Counted from the first letter of the stretch, positions 51,101 to 60,182 are shown. The stretch: 64,000 nt of DNA from CAYVRJ01 sp964453645 (GCA_964453645.1 CAYVRJ010000008.1:54433-118432), one strand, 5' to 3'. The notes: generated by a model from the sequence alone, not told the origin. Numbers and translations: made by a program.

Positions 51101-51190
51101 TACGACTGCGGTATCACCTTACACAATTACAATGATATTAAAGAGGGCGATGTATTTGAGGCATTTGAAATGAAAGAGGTTGCAAGATAA
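48149..51190 (+). CDS. infB: Translation initiation factor IF-2 with repeat-rich N-terminus
   Basis: A 1,013-residue IF-2. Residues ~151-333 are a disordered tract with some 15 copies of Y-Q-N and over 20 of D-R-P. A basic linker, the IF2-N subdomain, and the G domain follow: GHVDHGKT (~residue 524), GGITQHIGAY, DTPGHEAF and NKIDK. The C-terminal half carries domains II-IV (VKADVQGSVEAL, GFNVRPDNSAREVAE). It positions initiator tRNA. ATG 48149 lies ten bases after CGGAGGGA. Confidence 0.96.
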   Translation: MTKLKVLELNKKISNDAEDYMSKFEAVSLNAQGSLGTLKKLEADLLMRQREEQERFAQTIEKQATVDVAAIETAVKNRQEDVKKHIVPSAKQPEIVNKVVIPPSEPQKVEQPEVKHAENPAPKVEMKEEKQPVTAAENTATSAQGTPAQQRPERREDRPAYQNRNDRPQEDRPGYQNRNDRPQGDRPGYQNRGDRPYQNWGDRPQGDRPAYQNRGDRPQGDRPGYQNRGDRPQGDRPPYQNQGDRPGYQNRGDRPPYQNRGDRPQGDRPPYQNQGDRPGYQNRGDRPPYQNRGDRPQGDRPPYQNRGPQGDRPPYQNRGDRPQGDRPPYQNRGGFNQGGGGFAKDKDDDAQRRPQTAARPKKPAAAPPAGLEKHKSSFGQKKPTKDSDKNKPPQKKAIKERGYYDDEKMGSRKHKGRKEKPAIVFEPIKIDKATITTEMVTIKTLAEKTGKPASEIIKHLFLLGMMCTINSEIDFDTANLVCSEFGITLEQQIAKTAEETMIDEAGEDTDEMLITRPPVVTIMGHVDHGKTSLLDKIRSTKVTESEAGGITQHIGAYQIENKGQVITFLDTPGHEAFTSMRARGAQATDIAVLVVAADDGIMPQSVEAINHARAAKVPIIVAINKIDKPDANPNKVMQELTEHEILPEEWGGDTVIAKVSALTGEGIDELLEMILLLADVQEFKANPNRKAKGTIIEARLDKGRGPVATVLVQNGTLRISDTIVAGTAFGKVRAMLNDSGQSVKEALPSQPVEVIGFSEVPVAGDILFAVEQDKLSRQVAEERRDKQKAEMIKTLHKVSLDDLFSKIAEGNLPELNLIVKADVQGSVEALTQSLQKLSNEEVKVRIIHKGVGAIKETDVMFASASNAIIIGFNVRPDNSAREVAEREQIDIRLYRVIYNAIEDVEKAMKGLLAPTFEEVILGHAQVRELFKVSSIGTIAGSHVTDGKIVRNAKIRLLRDNVVVHEGELSSLKRFKDDAKEVATGYDCGITLHNYNDIKEGDVFEAFEMKEVAR
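48610..49150 (+). repeat. In-frame tandem repeat tract in infB
   Basis: Degenerate units of mostly 18-45 bases encode variants of G-D-R-P-Q-G-D-R-P-P-Y-Q-N-R. Synonymous differences between copies (GATCGG, GATCGT, GACAGA for Asp-Arg) show the protein sequence is under selection or the copies are old. Confidence 0.9.
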
Positions 51191-51534
51191 TGACATCGGT
51201 TTCCAGAACATATCGCATTGCAGAGGAGATTAAGCGGGTTATATCCGAAAATCTCCCCGCAGTAAACGACCCTCGCATGTCCAAGATGGCTTCGGTCACT
51301 CGGGTGGACTTGACGAGGGATTTACATTTCGCCAAAGTATATGTGAGCGTATACGACGATGCGGAAAAACAGGCACTCACCATCGCTGCCCTCAACCACG
51401 CCGAAGGGTTTATGAAACGGTTTGTTGCCAAATATGTAGAAATCCGCACAGTACCCAAACTCACCTTTATTTTAGACGACAGTGCGGAATATTCCCAAAA
51501 GATCAACAAACTGTTAGACGAGGTTAAGACGTGA
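51190..51534 (+). CDS. rbfA: Ribosome-binding factor A
   Basis: A 114-residue KH-type 30S maturation factor. RTYRIAEEIKRVISENL start, D-P-R-M-S-K-M-A-S-V-T-R-V-D-L-T-R-D-L, and the Y-V-S-V-Y block are standard. ATG 51190 overlaps the infB stop; its stop overlaps nrnA by four bases. Confidence 0.94.
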   Translation: MTSVSRTYRIAEEIKRVISENLPAVNDPRMSKMASVTRVDLTRDLHFAKVYVSVYDDAEKQALTIAALNHAEGFMKRFVAKYVEIRTVPKLTFILDDSAEYSQKINKLLDEVKT

Positions 51535-52490
51535 CAGACCTGCACAGAATTGCAAAAGCCATTGGGGAGTCCCACGACATCATACTCATTGCGCACATCA
51601 ACCCCGACGGAGATTCGGCAGGTTCCACCTTTGCCCTGTACAACCATTTAAAAAGCATGGACAAGGGTGTCGTTTGCGTTTGCGACGGCACGTTGCCCAA
51701 AAAATATCAATTTTTAAACGACTACGGCACCTTTTCCCCCATTGAAGACTATATAAACAAACGGTTCGATTTGTGTATCTGCGTGGACTGTGCGGATATT
51801 TCCCGGTTAGGGGCAACAAAACCCCTCTACGAAGCTTCCCGCACCACAGCCAACATCGATCACCACATCACCAATCCCCTCTATGCAGATCTCAACTATG
51901 TGCTCAGTGCCTCCTCCACGGGAGAGCTTATGTTTGAACTGTTGACTTGCTTAAACTGCAAGTTCGATGCAGTGATTTCAAAGCTGATTTATACCGCCCT
52001 GTCCACCGACACGGGTAATTTTACATACAGCAACACAACCCCCAAATCTCTCTCCATCCTCTCCCAGATTGTGAAAAACTACGACCACGCATCCTTTGCA
52101 CGTTTTCTCCACCAAACCAGAAGTGCTTCGGATACGCGGCTGATCTCCAAGGTCATCGATCACATGGAACTGTTCGACGAGGGTCGAATTTGCACCAGTT
52201 ATCTCACAGCGGGAGAGATTGAACACTTCGACAAACCCGATTTCGAAACGGCAATCACCTTTTTAATCGACATCGACACGGTGGACATTGCCCTGTTCTT
52301 TCGCCAGATCACCGGCAACTCCCACAAGGTGAGCCTTCGCTCCAAGGGGGACTTGGACGTCTCTGCCCTTGCTGGTAAGTTTGGGGGGGGAGGGCATAAA
52401 AACGCTTCGGGGCTTCGCTTAAACATGCCCCTTCAAAAGTGCAAAGATGAAATTTTAGCTGCTGCAAGGGAAGTAATCAACACTCCATGA
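51531..52490 (+). CDS. nrnA: Bifunctional oligoribonuclease / pAp phosphatase NrnA (DHH-DHHA1)
   Basis: A 319-residue DHH phosphoesterase. Motifs in order: A-H-I-N-P-D-G-D-S-A-G-S, VDCAD, N-I-D-H-H-I-T-N, DTGNFTYSNT, and the DHHA1 G-G-G-G-H-K-N-A-S-G. It degrades short RNA and 3'-phosphoadenosine-5'-phosphate, and related enzymes remove pGpG. GTG start 51531 overlaps rbfA; the stop overlaps truB (ATGA). Confidence 0.92.
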   Translation: MTDLHRIAKAIGESHDIILIAHINPDGDSAGSTFALYNHLKSMDKGVVCVCDGTLPKKYQFLNDYGTFSPIEDYINKRFDLCICVDCADISRLGATKPLYEASRTTANIDHHITNPLYADLNYVLSASSTGELMFELLTCLNCKFDAVISKLIYTALSTDTGNFTYSNTTPKSLSILSQIVKNYDHASFARFLHQTRSASDTRLISKVIDHMELFDEGRICTSYLTAGEIEHFDKPDFETAITFLIDIDTVDIALFFRQITGNSHKVSLRSKGDLDVSALAGKFGGGGHKNASGLRLNMPLQKCKDEILAAAREVINTP

Positions 52491-53131
52491 TTGTTAATTT
52501 ATTAAAACCGCCGGGGCTTAGCTCCAATACGGCTGTAAACATCGTCAAATATATCTACGGTGCAAAAAAAGCTGGGCACACGGGCACCCTAGACCCGGGT
52601 GCATCGGGCGTACTGGCCGTTTGCCTGAACGAATCCACCAAGCTGGCGGAAAGCCTCATGGATTCCCCCAAGACATATATTGCAGAAACATACTTTGGTA
52701 TCTCCACCGACACCCAGGACAGCTACGGCAAAGTACTGGAGTGCTGTGAAGTTAACGTTTCAGCAGAGGACATTACAGGAATTCTCCCCGACTTTTTGGG
52801 AGATATCCAACAGATTACCCCCAACTTTTCGGCTGTGAAGCAAAACGGAGTGCCCCAATACGTGCTGGCGCGAAAGGGCAAGGAGATTATCCCCAAACCC
52901 CGGGAGGTCACCATCCACAGCATTACCCTGTTGTCTCAGACGGCACCCAACCGATTTTTAATGGAGGTATCTTGCTCCAAGGGTACGTATATCCGCACCT
53001 TATGCGAAGATATGGGCAAAAAACTTGGCATACCCGCCCACATGTCCTTTTTACTGCGCACCCAAACTTCGGGATTAACCATTGAAAATGCCAAAACTTT
53101 TTCTGAACTTCGGGAGGAACAATGCAAATAG
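52487..53131 (+). CDS. truB: tRNA pseudouridine-55 synthase TruB, short form
   Basis: A 214-residue enzyme. K-P-P-G-L-S-S-N start, the catalytic Asp in AGHTGTLDPGASGVL, NFSAVKQNGVPQYVLARKG and CSKGTYIRTLCEDMG are intact. Typical TruB has ~300 residues; this ends soon after the core and lacks the C-terminal PUA-like region. The next gene starts inside its end with a good ribosome site, so the short form looks normal for this genome. Confidence 0.9.
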   Translation: MIVNLLKPPGLSSNTAVNIVKYIYGAKKAGHTGTLDPGASGVLAVCLNESTKLAESLMDSPKTYIAETYFGISTDTQDSYGKVLECCEVNVSAEDITGILPDFLGDIQQITPNFSAVKQNGVPQYVLARKGKEIIPKPREVTIHSITLLSQTAPNRFLMEVSCSKGTYIRTLCEDMGKKLGIPAHMSFLLRTQTSGLTIENAKTFSELREEQCK

Positions 53132-53976
53132 GTCTGGCCTTGGGCACATTTGACGGGGTGCACAAGGGGCACTGCAAGGTGATCGAAACCCTCAAAGAAC
53201 AGTGTGCAAAAAAAAACCTTCTCCCCTGCGCCTATACGTTTTATAACGTTCCCGCTGAACATTTATCCAACATCACAAACATTCGGATTATGAACCCGGA
53301 GGAAAAGCAACAAACCCTGGGTGAATTTGGTTTACACAAAATATTTATCAGCGAATTTGACGATGCCTTTGCTAGCATCTCCCCCCACGACTTTGTGAAG
53401 AGTTTGGGTGAACTTGGGGCCAAGCTGCTGGTGGTGGGCGAAAGTTTCACCTTTGGGCAGGGCGGCCATTGCACTCCCGCCGAACTTTCGGCCATTGCAA
53501 CAACCCACGGCATGGACGTGGTGATTTGCGAAACGGTGTATAACATTTCGTCCAGCAAAATTCGGGAACTGATCAAAGGGGGGGATATCCTCAACGCCAA
53601 TGCACTGATGAAAAACCCCTACAGCGTGTTGGAAACGGTGGTGCACGGACGGCATCTGGGCACACAACTGGGCTATCCCACTGCCAATCAGGTTTGCGAG
53701 AAATATAAACTACTGCCCAAAAACGGGGTGTACGCCACCAGAGTGACCATCGACGGCCAAACCTATCGGTGTATCACCAACGTGGGGGCACAACCCACCG
53801 TACCCAAGGGGGAGATCACCGTGGAAACCCATATCATCGACTTTCACGGCGACCTGTACGGAAAAACCCTCAAAGTTGAATTTTTATACAACATCCGTCC
53901 CGAGAAAAAGTTTTCAGGGGTTGATACCTTGGTGGAACAGATCAAAAAGGACATCGCCTTGGTGGATCTAACTTAA
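53122..53976 (+). CDS. ribF: Bifunctional riboflavin kinase / FMN adenylyltransferase
   Basis: A 284-residue enzyme making FMN then FAD. The adenylyltransferase has LGTFDGVHKGHCKVI and S-S-S-K-I-R-E-L-I (residues ~1-150); the kinase domain has GRHLGTQLGYPTANQ, N-G-V-Y-A-T-R-V and T-N-V-G-A-Q-P-T-V. Start ATG 53122 follows CGGGAGG. It ends the long operon; rpsO does not follow. Confidence 0.94.
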   Translation: MQIGLALGTFDGVHKGHCKVIETLKEQCAKKNLLPCAYTFYNVPAEHLSNITNIRIMNPEEKQQTLGEFGLHKIFISEFDDAFASISPHDFVKSLGELGAKLLVVGESFTFGQGGHCTPAELSAIATTHGMDVVICETVYNISSSKIRELIKGGDILNANALMKNPYSVLETVVHGRHLGTQLGYPTANQVCEKYKLLPKNGVYATRVTIDGQTYRCITNVGAQPTVPKGEITVETHIIDFHGDLYGKTLKVEFLYNIRPEKKFSGVDTLVEQIKKDIALVDLT

Positions 53977-54005
53977 TTTTAAAATATAGACCCTCTCTAT
54001 TTGTT

Positions 54006-55715
54006 TTAATCTAAAATCCCCTGCAACAGTGCAACCACACTGGTGTTGAGTGCTTCAAATTTCTCCTTTGCATCGGCTTCATCACTGCCGCTCACACAAA
54101 TATACGCCTTTAATTTGGGTTCTGTGCCCGATGGGCGGAACACCACACTTCCGCAAGCCAATTCATAGATCAATACGTCGGAGGAGGGCAAATCAATGGC
54201 CTCTTCCTCGCCGTCGGCATTCTTGCGTACGCCAGATTTAATGTCCCAGCAGGCCGTCACTGCAAACCCTGCAAAATCTTTGGGTGGGTTATTGCGCAGG
54301 GAAACGCCCACGTTGGTTATCTTTTCGATCCCCTCTTTACCCTCTTTTGTAATGGAAATCACCGTCTCCACGTATACGCCGTACTTTGCAAATAAATCTT
54401 GCAGTGCATCGTAGAGGGTTTTACCCTGGGTTGCGTAATAACACGTAACGTCGGCGATGAGCATGGCCGCAATACACGCATCCTTATCCCGCACAAAGGT
54501 GCCCGATAAAAATCCAAAACTCTCTTCAAATCCAAACAAAAACTTTCCTTTGCCCGTCTCTTCGCTAATCGCAATTTGCTCGGCAATGTATTTAAATCCG
54601 GTGAGCACCGTGCGCATGGCAACGCCATACGCCTTGGCAATTTTGTCCGCCAAGGGGGAGGAGACGATGGACCGCACCACAAATTCATCCCCCGTCAATT
54701 TCTTTTGGGAGAGGATGTATTCCAAGAGCAGACACCCGATTTGGTTGCCGCTTAGCAGGGCAAACTGCCCGTCGGGCTTGCGCACCGCAACACCCAATCT
54801 GTCGCAATCGGGATCGGTGGCCAGCATTAAATTTGCACCGTAGATATCTGCCAACTCTTTTGCAAAAGTAAATGCATCCGGGTCTTCGGGGTTGGGCGCT
54901 GCAACCGTTGGGAAGTTGCCATCGGGCAACTGCTGCTCCTTCACCACCTGCAACAAAACGCCTAAATCACCCAACACTTTCGTAACGGGGATGTTACCCG
55001 TGCCGTACAGGGGGGTGTATATGATGGATTGATTTTTTGCTTCCTTAGCTAAAATATCGGGGTTGATGCACAGTTCCTTGACTCTGGCGTAGTACTGTTC
55101 GTTTATCTCTTTCCCAAGGTATGTGAGATACCCGGAGTGTTGGGCTTCGGAAATGGACAAGGTTTCGATGCCAAAGACATCGTCTATTTTCTGAATATAG
55201 GCAACCACTGTGTTTGCGTTTTCGCTGGCAAGCTGCCCGCCATCGCTGCCATATACTTTATATCCGTTGTACTTGGCAGGGTTGTGGCTGGCGGTAATGG
55301 CAACACCCGCACAGCAGTTTAGTTCCCGAACGGCAAAACTCAACTGGGGTACCCCTGTGAGCGTGTCGTATAAGTATGTCTTAATTTTGTTGCAGCACAG
55401 CACACAGGCCGTTTCCATGGCAAATTCCTTGGATAAATTGCGGCTGTCGTAAGCAATGGCCACGCCTTGCTCTGCTCCGCCCACACTGTGGATATAATCC
55501 GCAAGCCCCTTGGTTGCACGGCGAACCGTAAAAATGTTCATGCGATTGATACCCTGCCCCAGCAGACCCCGCATACCCGCAGTGCCGAAGTCCAAATATT
55601 TATAAAACGCATCCTGCATGACAGTTTCATCGTTTTCGTATTGCTGCAAGAATTGGGCGTAGGGGGTGCCGTTGAGTTCTTTCTTCCACAACTGATAGTA
55701 TGTTCGATAGTTCAT
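54006..55715 (-). CDS. pgcA: Phosphohexomutase (alpha-phosphoglucomutase type)
   Basis: A 569-residue alpha-D-phosphohexomutase. The F-G-T-A-G-M-R-G-L-L-G start, phosphoserine loop AITASHNPAKYNGYK, metal motif ATDPDCDRLG, sugar loop FGFEESFGFL and phosphate loop RPSGTEPKLKAY are present. Length and motifs match Bacillus PgcA, which interconverts glucose-1- and -6-phosphate. ATG 55715 is five bases after GGAGG. It converges with ribF. Confidence 0.92.
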   Translation of the reverse strand: MNYRTYYQLWKKELNGTPYAQFLQQYENDETVMQDAFYKYLDFGTAGMRGLLGQGINRMNIFTVRRATKGLADYIHSVGGAEQGVAIAYDSRNLSKEFAMETACVLCCNKIKTYLYDTLTGVPQLSFAVRELNCCAGVAITASHNPAKYNGYKVYGSDGGQLASENANTVVAYIQKIDDVFGIETLSISEAQHSGYLTYLGKEINEQYYARVKELCINPDILAKEAKNQSIIYTPLYGTGNIPVTKVLGDLGVLLQVVKEQQLPDGNFPTVAAPNPEDPDAFTFAKELADIYGANLMLATDPDCDRLGVAVRKPDGQFALLSGNQIGCLLLEYILSQKKLTGDEFVVRSIVSSPLADKIAKAYGVAMRTVLTGFKYIAEQIAISEETGKGKFLFGFEESFGFLSGTFVRDKDACIAAMLIADVTCYYATQGKTLYDALQDLFAKYGVYVETVISITKEGKEGIEKITNVGVSLRNNPPKDFAGFAVTACWDIKSGVRKNADGEEEAIDLPSSDVLIYELACGSVVFRPSGTEPKLKAYICVSGSDEADAKEKFEALNTSVVALLQGILD

Positions 55716-55872
55716 TTGTGCCTCCAAAAAATATTCAGACTTTCCATAGATTATATAACAATACTATCCAAAAATAAATAGCAAATTATTTTTTTGGATG
55801 ATTTGGGAACAATAACTATGACTCAAGCGTTTTACTTTTGAAAAGTTTTTAAACATTGAAAGGAACTGTAAA

Positions 55873-56475
55873 ATGAAAAAACTATCTATGATCTTAGCAG
55901 CAACGCTGCTTGCAGGAGCTCTTGCCGCCTGCACCCCTGCCCCCGAGACAAAACCCGTGACCCCACTGCCCTCCCCCGAGGAGATGCCCGTGGGCACAGC
56001 CACCCCCGAGGATTTAGAAATTCCCCCAGCCGTCATTGAAGATGGTGTGGGCGAAGAACAACCTCCGGTTGAGGTTGAACCCCTCACCTTTGAGGGTACC
56101 TATGGCGAAGCTTTAACAGCTTTAAAGCTCACCGAGTACCCCGCCATGACCGATGCTACCCCCGAGCTGATCGAAGAGTTTTACGGTATTAAACCCGAAA
56201 AATACACCCAGCAGCGTGTGGTCATGTCCCTGATGAACGTGCGCACCCATGAGATCGCACTGTTTATGGCCAAGGACGAAAAGGCTGTTGCCGACATTAA
56301 AAAAGGCATGGAGAAGCGCATTGCTGCCCAGAGCGAAATTTTTAAAACCTATTTAGCCGATCAGTATGAGTTGCTGCAAAATGCAGTGATCAAATCTGAG
56401 GGCACTAAAGTTGTTATGGTGGTTGGGGAAAATGCCGAAGCCATTGCAACTCAACTGCTGGCAGAAATGAAATAA
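55873..56475 (+). CDS. DUF4358-type lipoprotein
   Basis: A 200-residue protein with a lipobox (L-A-G-A-L-A-A-C, Cys ~20), a Pro/Glu-rich linker to ~75, and a compact C-terminal domain (M-S-L-M-N-V-R-T-H-E-I, D-I-K-K-G-M-E-K-R) of the DUF4358 kind. It sits six bases before an MBOAT gene, so it probably works in the same surface-acylation cassette. The exact role is unknown. Confidence 0.8.
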   Translation: MKKLSMILAATLLAGALAACTPAPETKPVTPLPSPEEMPVGTATPEDLEIPPAVIEDGVGEEQPPVEVEPLTFEGTYGEALTALKLTEYPAMTDATPELIEEFYGIKPEKYTQQRVVMSLMNVRTHEIALFMAKDEKAVADIKKGMEKRIAAQSEIFKTYLADQYELLQNAVIKSEGTKVVMVVGENAEAIATQLLAEMK

Positions 56476-56480
56476 GCCCT

Positions 56481-57869
56481 ATGGTTTTTTCGAGTATATT
56501 ATTCTTATATGTGTTTTTGCCCATATTTTTAATACTATACTTTGTGCTGCCCAAGGGCGCTAGAAATGTGAGCTTGCTGATTGCAAGCTTGCTTTTCTAT
56601 GCCTGGGGTGAACCCATATACATCGCCCTCATGTTGTTTTCCACTCTGGTGGACTACACCTTGGGTTATCTGGTGCAAAAGCACAGGGAAAATAAAAGAA
56701 AGGCAAAGGTTTTTGTCATTTGTTCCATTGTCATAAACCTTTCCCTTTTGGGCTTTTTTAAATACTACGACTTCTTTGCAACTGCCATATTTCCCTTTTT
56801 AAACTTACCCGTGTTAAACTTGGCACTGCCCATCGGCATATCGTTTTACACCTTCCAAAGTATGTCCTACACCATCGACGTGTATCGCAAGGACGGGGAC
56901 GCACAGCGCAACTTCATCGACTTTGCATCCTATGTGACCATGTTCCCCCAGCTCATCGCAGGGCCTATTGTGAAATATAAAGACATCGCCCATCAACTCC
57001 GGGGCAGGAAGGAGAGTGTTGAACTCTTTGGGGAAGGGGTGTCCCAATTCCTGTGCGGCCTTGCCAAAAAAGTGCTGTTGGCCAACAACATTGGACTTTT
57101 TTGGGATACGGTGAAAGCCCTGCCACAAGACAGCACCAGCGTGGTGTTATCCTGGCTGGGTATTGCTGCCTTTGGCTTTCAAATATACTTCGATTTTTCA
57201 GGTTATTCAGACATGGCCCTGGGCCTTGGCAAACTGTTTGGCTTTCACTTGCCCCAAAACTTTAACTATCCCTACACCGCCAAGAGTATCACAGATTTTT
57301 GGCGCAGGTGGCATATCTCTCTGTCCACTTGGTTTCGGGAGTACGTGTATATCCCTCTGGGGGGCAACAGGAAGGGTGCCTTTGCTACGTATCGAAACTT
57401 ACTGATCGTCTGGGCACTGACGGGTTTTTGGCACGGTGCAAACTTTAATTTCCTGTTTTGGGGAATTTACTTCGCCATCATTTTAATGCTGGAAAAGGCC
57501 TTTTTGTTGGATTGGCTCAAGAAAATTCCCTCATGGGCGTGCCATGTGTACACCCTGCTCTTAGTGGCCTTTGGGTGGATTTTATTTGCCTTTGAGGATC
57601 TAAACGCCATGGCCTCTTATGTTGGAACCATGTTTGGCACTGTACCCTTTTGGAATAACGATACCAGTTATTATTTGTTTAATTACGTCATCATTCTCAT
57701 CGTTGCGGTCATTGCGTCCACCCCCCTGCCCTTGCGGTTTTTAAACAAACTCAAGGGGGAACGGTTGTATCAATACGCAAAGGTCGCCGCATGTGTTGCC
57801 ACCCTGTTCCTGGCAACAGCCTATTTGGTGGACAGCGGCTATAACCCATTTTTATACTTTCGGTTTTAG
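56481..57869 (+). CDS. MBOAT-family membrane O-acyltransferase (AlgI/DltB-like)
   Basis: A 462-residue protein with about ten membrane segments. PIGISFYTFQSMSYTIDVYR, DFSGYSDMALGLGKLFGF, N-F-N-Y-P-Y and FWRRWHISLSTWFREYVYIP are AlgI signatures. The catalytic His is in LTGFWHGANFNFLFWG. These proteins pass acetyl groups across the membrane to a secreted polymer. The acceptor is unknown. The partner esterase-like gene is eight bases downstream. Confidence 0.9.
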   Translation: MVFSSILFLYVFLPIFLILYFVLPKGARNVSLLIASLLFYAWGEPIYIALMLFSTLVDYTLGYLVQKHRENKRKAKVFVICSIVINLSLLGFFKYYDFFATAIFPFLNLPVLNLALPIGISFYTFQSMSYTIDVYRKDGDAQRNFIDFASYVTMFPQLIAGPIVKYKDIAHQLRGRKESVELFGEGVSQFLCGLAKKVLLANNIGLFWDTVKALPQDSTSVVLSWLGIAAFGFQIYFDFSGYSDMALGLGKLFGFHLPQNFNYPYTAKSITDFWRRWHISLSTWFREYVYIPLGGNRKGAFATYRNLLIVWALTGFWHGANFNFLFWGIYFAIILMLEKAFLLDWLKKIPSWACHVYTLLLVAFGWILFAFEDLNAMASYVGTMFGTVPFWNNDTSYYLFNYVIILIVAVIASTPLPLRFLNKLKGERLYQYAKVAACVATLFLATAYLVDSGYNPFLYFRF

Positions 57870-57877
57870 GAGGAGTT

Positions 57878-58990
57878 GTGAAGAAATTTTATCTGGCACT
57901 CACCATATTTTTTACAGTCGCTGTGATAACCATGCTTCTTTTGAATCTATTGGTTCCCGACGTATCGTTTTCGGAGAACGAAAATCGTTTCTTAGCCCAA
58001 TCCCCAGCCTTTTCATGGGAGAAACTGTTTTCGGGGGAGTATACCAAAAACTTTGAAAACTACCTCACCGACCAATTCCCCTATCGAGACTTTTTTGTGA
58101 GCACCAAGGCTTTTTCGGAAAACGCACTGGGTAAAACTGAAAATAACGGAATTATCCTTGGCAAGGAGCAGCTCTTCCAAAAGTTTGATACAATTGACTA
58201 CGAACAACTGAACAAAAACATTCACTATGTGAACAGCTTTGCCAAGAAGTCCACCGTTCCCGTGTATATACTGCTGGTGCCCGAAAGTTTTGAAATTCTC
58301 TCCCACAAACTTCCGGATTACTCTCCAAATCACTCCCAAAGAGAGGTGCTCAACTACATTTATGCCAATCTGGATGAAAGAATTGTTCCCGTGGATGTGT
58401 ACAACACCTTAGTTAAGCACAAGGAGGACTATATCTTCTATCGCACCGATCACCACTGGACCACCTACGGGGCATACCTTTGCAACAACGTGCTGTTAGA
58501 AGCGCTTAATAAACCTGTCAACACGGAGTATTCTTCCACCGTTGTTGCCCAAGAGTTTAACGGAACCCTGTACTCCTTCTCGGGGGTGCGGTGGCTCACA
58601 CCCGATGTGGTGGAACAGTTTACCTTTGAGGGTATGGACGAAATATCCGTACACATATTCGATACGGATACAGAGATGAAAGGAATGTTCGACACAAGTT
58701 ATCTTGAGAAAAAAGATATCTACAGCTACTTTTTGGGGGGCAATCGCTCGCTGCTTCGAATCGATGCAAAGGGGTTGGGAAACACCTTGTTTATCAAGGA
58801 TTCCTTCGCCAACTGCCTGATGACTATTTATGCAAAAAATGCAAACACTGTCCACGCAGCAGACCTTCGCTTTTATAAGGGTAATCTTATGAGCTATTGT
58901 GAGCAAAACGAAATTGATGAAATTGTGCTGCTGTACAGCGTTTCGGATTTTATTAACGATCAAAACTTTGTCATGCTGAGTCTGTCTTAG
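57878..58990 (+). CDS. DHHW-family extracytoplasmic protein (AlgX/AlgJ-like)
   Basis: A 370-residue protein with an N-terminal membrane anchor (residues ~5-27). The central Y-R-T-D-H-H-W-T-T-Y-G-A-Y-L is the DHHW signature, an SGNH-like acetyltransfer active site. F-I-K-D-S-F-A-N near the C-terminus fits the nucleophile block. It pairs with the MBOAT protein. GTG 57878 follows AGGAGGAG. Its end overlaps the convergent MFS gene by 20 bases. Confidence 0.87.
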   Translation: MKKFYLALTIFFTVAVITMLLLNLLVPDVSFSENENRFLAQSPAFSWEKLFSGEYTKNFENYLTDQFPYRDFFVSTKAFSENALGKTENNGIILGKEQLFQKFDTIDYEQLNKNIHYVNSFAKKSTVPVYILLVPESFEILSHKLPDYSPNHSQREVLNYIYANLDERIVPVDVYNTLVKHKEDYIFYRTDHHWTTYGAYLCNNVLLEALNKPVNTEYSSTVVAQEFNGTLYSFSGVRWLTPDVVEQFTFEGMDEISVHIFDTDTEMKGMFDTSYLEKKDIYSYFLGGNRSLLRIDAKGLGNTLFIKDSFANCLMTIYAKNANTVHAADLRFYKGNLMSYCEQNEIDEIVLLYSVSDFINDQNFVMLSLS

Positions 58991-60182
58991 CAGCTTCTTT
59001 GCCCCGGCATTTCAGGATAAAGGGGGCTAACACGATTAAGCACAAACCCGTGATGATGAGGATGTGTTGAATTTCAAAGATATCACCCAGTGGCCCAAAC
59101 AGCACCATTCCCAAGGGCATGGCCACGGATACGATGATCTGCACAATGGAAAACACCCTGCCCAGCATGTTCTCCTCCACACTCTCTTGAATGATTACCG
59201 TCTCGGTTGTGCCAAAAATGGGCATAAAGATACCCGACAGCACCAAGATACCCAAATAAATCCAAAAGTTGTAAATCAACCCCATGAGTGCAAAGGTAAT
59301 GCCAAAGGCAGCACAGGAAAAGCACAGGGTGAGCAATCGGTTTTTAAATCCACCCCAGAGGGTCATGGCGATCCCTCCGGCAATGGTGCCAATGGTCCAC
59401 GCCGTCTCGTTGGCGGTGAGCAGCCAAACGTCTGCACCAAAGGTTCGCTCCACCATAATGGGGGTTAAAAACGCTGCGGGAGATACTAAAAAGAAAAACA
59501 GTGCGTAGAAAATTAATAAATTTTTAATGAGGGTGTGGCTCTTCACATAGGACAAACCCTCCCGAATCTCTCCCCACACGGTGGTTTCCTTTGGCTCCCT
59601 CTGCCGTTCCACCTTTAAAAATACCATGAATCCCACGGCCAACAGTGCTGTGATTACATCTACTAGCATGGTGTATTCAAACCCCATGGTGGAGAGGATT
59701 AACCCGCCCACGGCTGGGGACACCAGCATCATAGCCGAACTCAGGGAGGAATGGATGCCGTTCACTTTGGTGAGTTTGTCCATGGGTACAATTTGGGGCA
59801 ATATGGCGCTAATTGCCGGGGTCTGTAACCCAACGCCAATGGAGCGCACCACTGATATAATAAAAATGAGCACCATAGACTGGATGCCCGCAAAAAAGCA
59901 TAACGCAAGGATGAGGGTGGCAACGGCTGTGAAGCTATCTCCCAGCATGATGATGATCTTTCGGTTGTAACGGTCTGCCCACACCCCTGCAAAGGGGGAA
60001 ATGATGATTTGGGGCACAAAGGAACAAATGATGGACAAGGCCATCATGGAAGAGGAGGACGTTTGGATGACAATGTACCACATCACTGCATAACCCACCA
60101 CCGATGAGCCAAACAGAGACAAGAGCTGGCTTGTCAAAAATATTGCCGCTTTTCCTCGCCAAGGGTGCACACGTTCGTTCAT
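58971..60182 (-). CDS. MFS transporter (drug/siderophore exporter type)
   Basis: A 403-residue permease with ~12 membrane segments. The loop after segment 2 reads GVWADRYNRKIIIMLGD, the MFS motif A variant of the EntS/macrolide-efflux group. The substrate is not predictable. AGAAGG precedes ATG 60182. It stands alone, convergent with the DHHW gene. Confidence 0.85.
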   Translation of the reverse strand: MNERVHPWRGKAAIFLTSQLLSLFGSSVVGYAVMWYIVIQTSSSSMMALSIICSFVPQIIISPFAGVWADRYNRKIIIMLGDSFTAVATLILALCFFAGIQSMVLIFIISVVRSIGVGLQTPAISAILPQIVPMDKLTKVNGIHSSLSSAMMLVSPAVGGLILSTMGFEYTMLVDVITALLAVGFMVFLKVERQREPKETTVWGEIREGLSYVKSHTLIKNLLIFYALFFFLVSPAAFLTPIMVERTFGADVWLLTANETAWTIGTIAGGIAMTLWGGFKNRLLTLCFSCAAFGITFALMGLIYNFWIYLGILVLSGIFMPIFGTTETVIIQESVEENMLGRVFSIVQIIVSVAMPLGMVLFGPLGDIFEIQHILIITGLCLIVLAPFILKCRGKEAAKTDSA

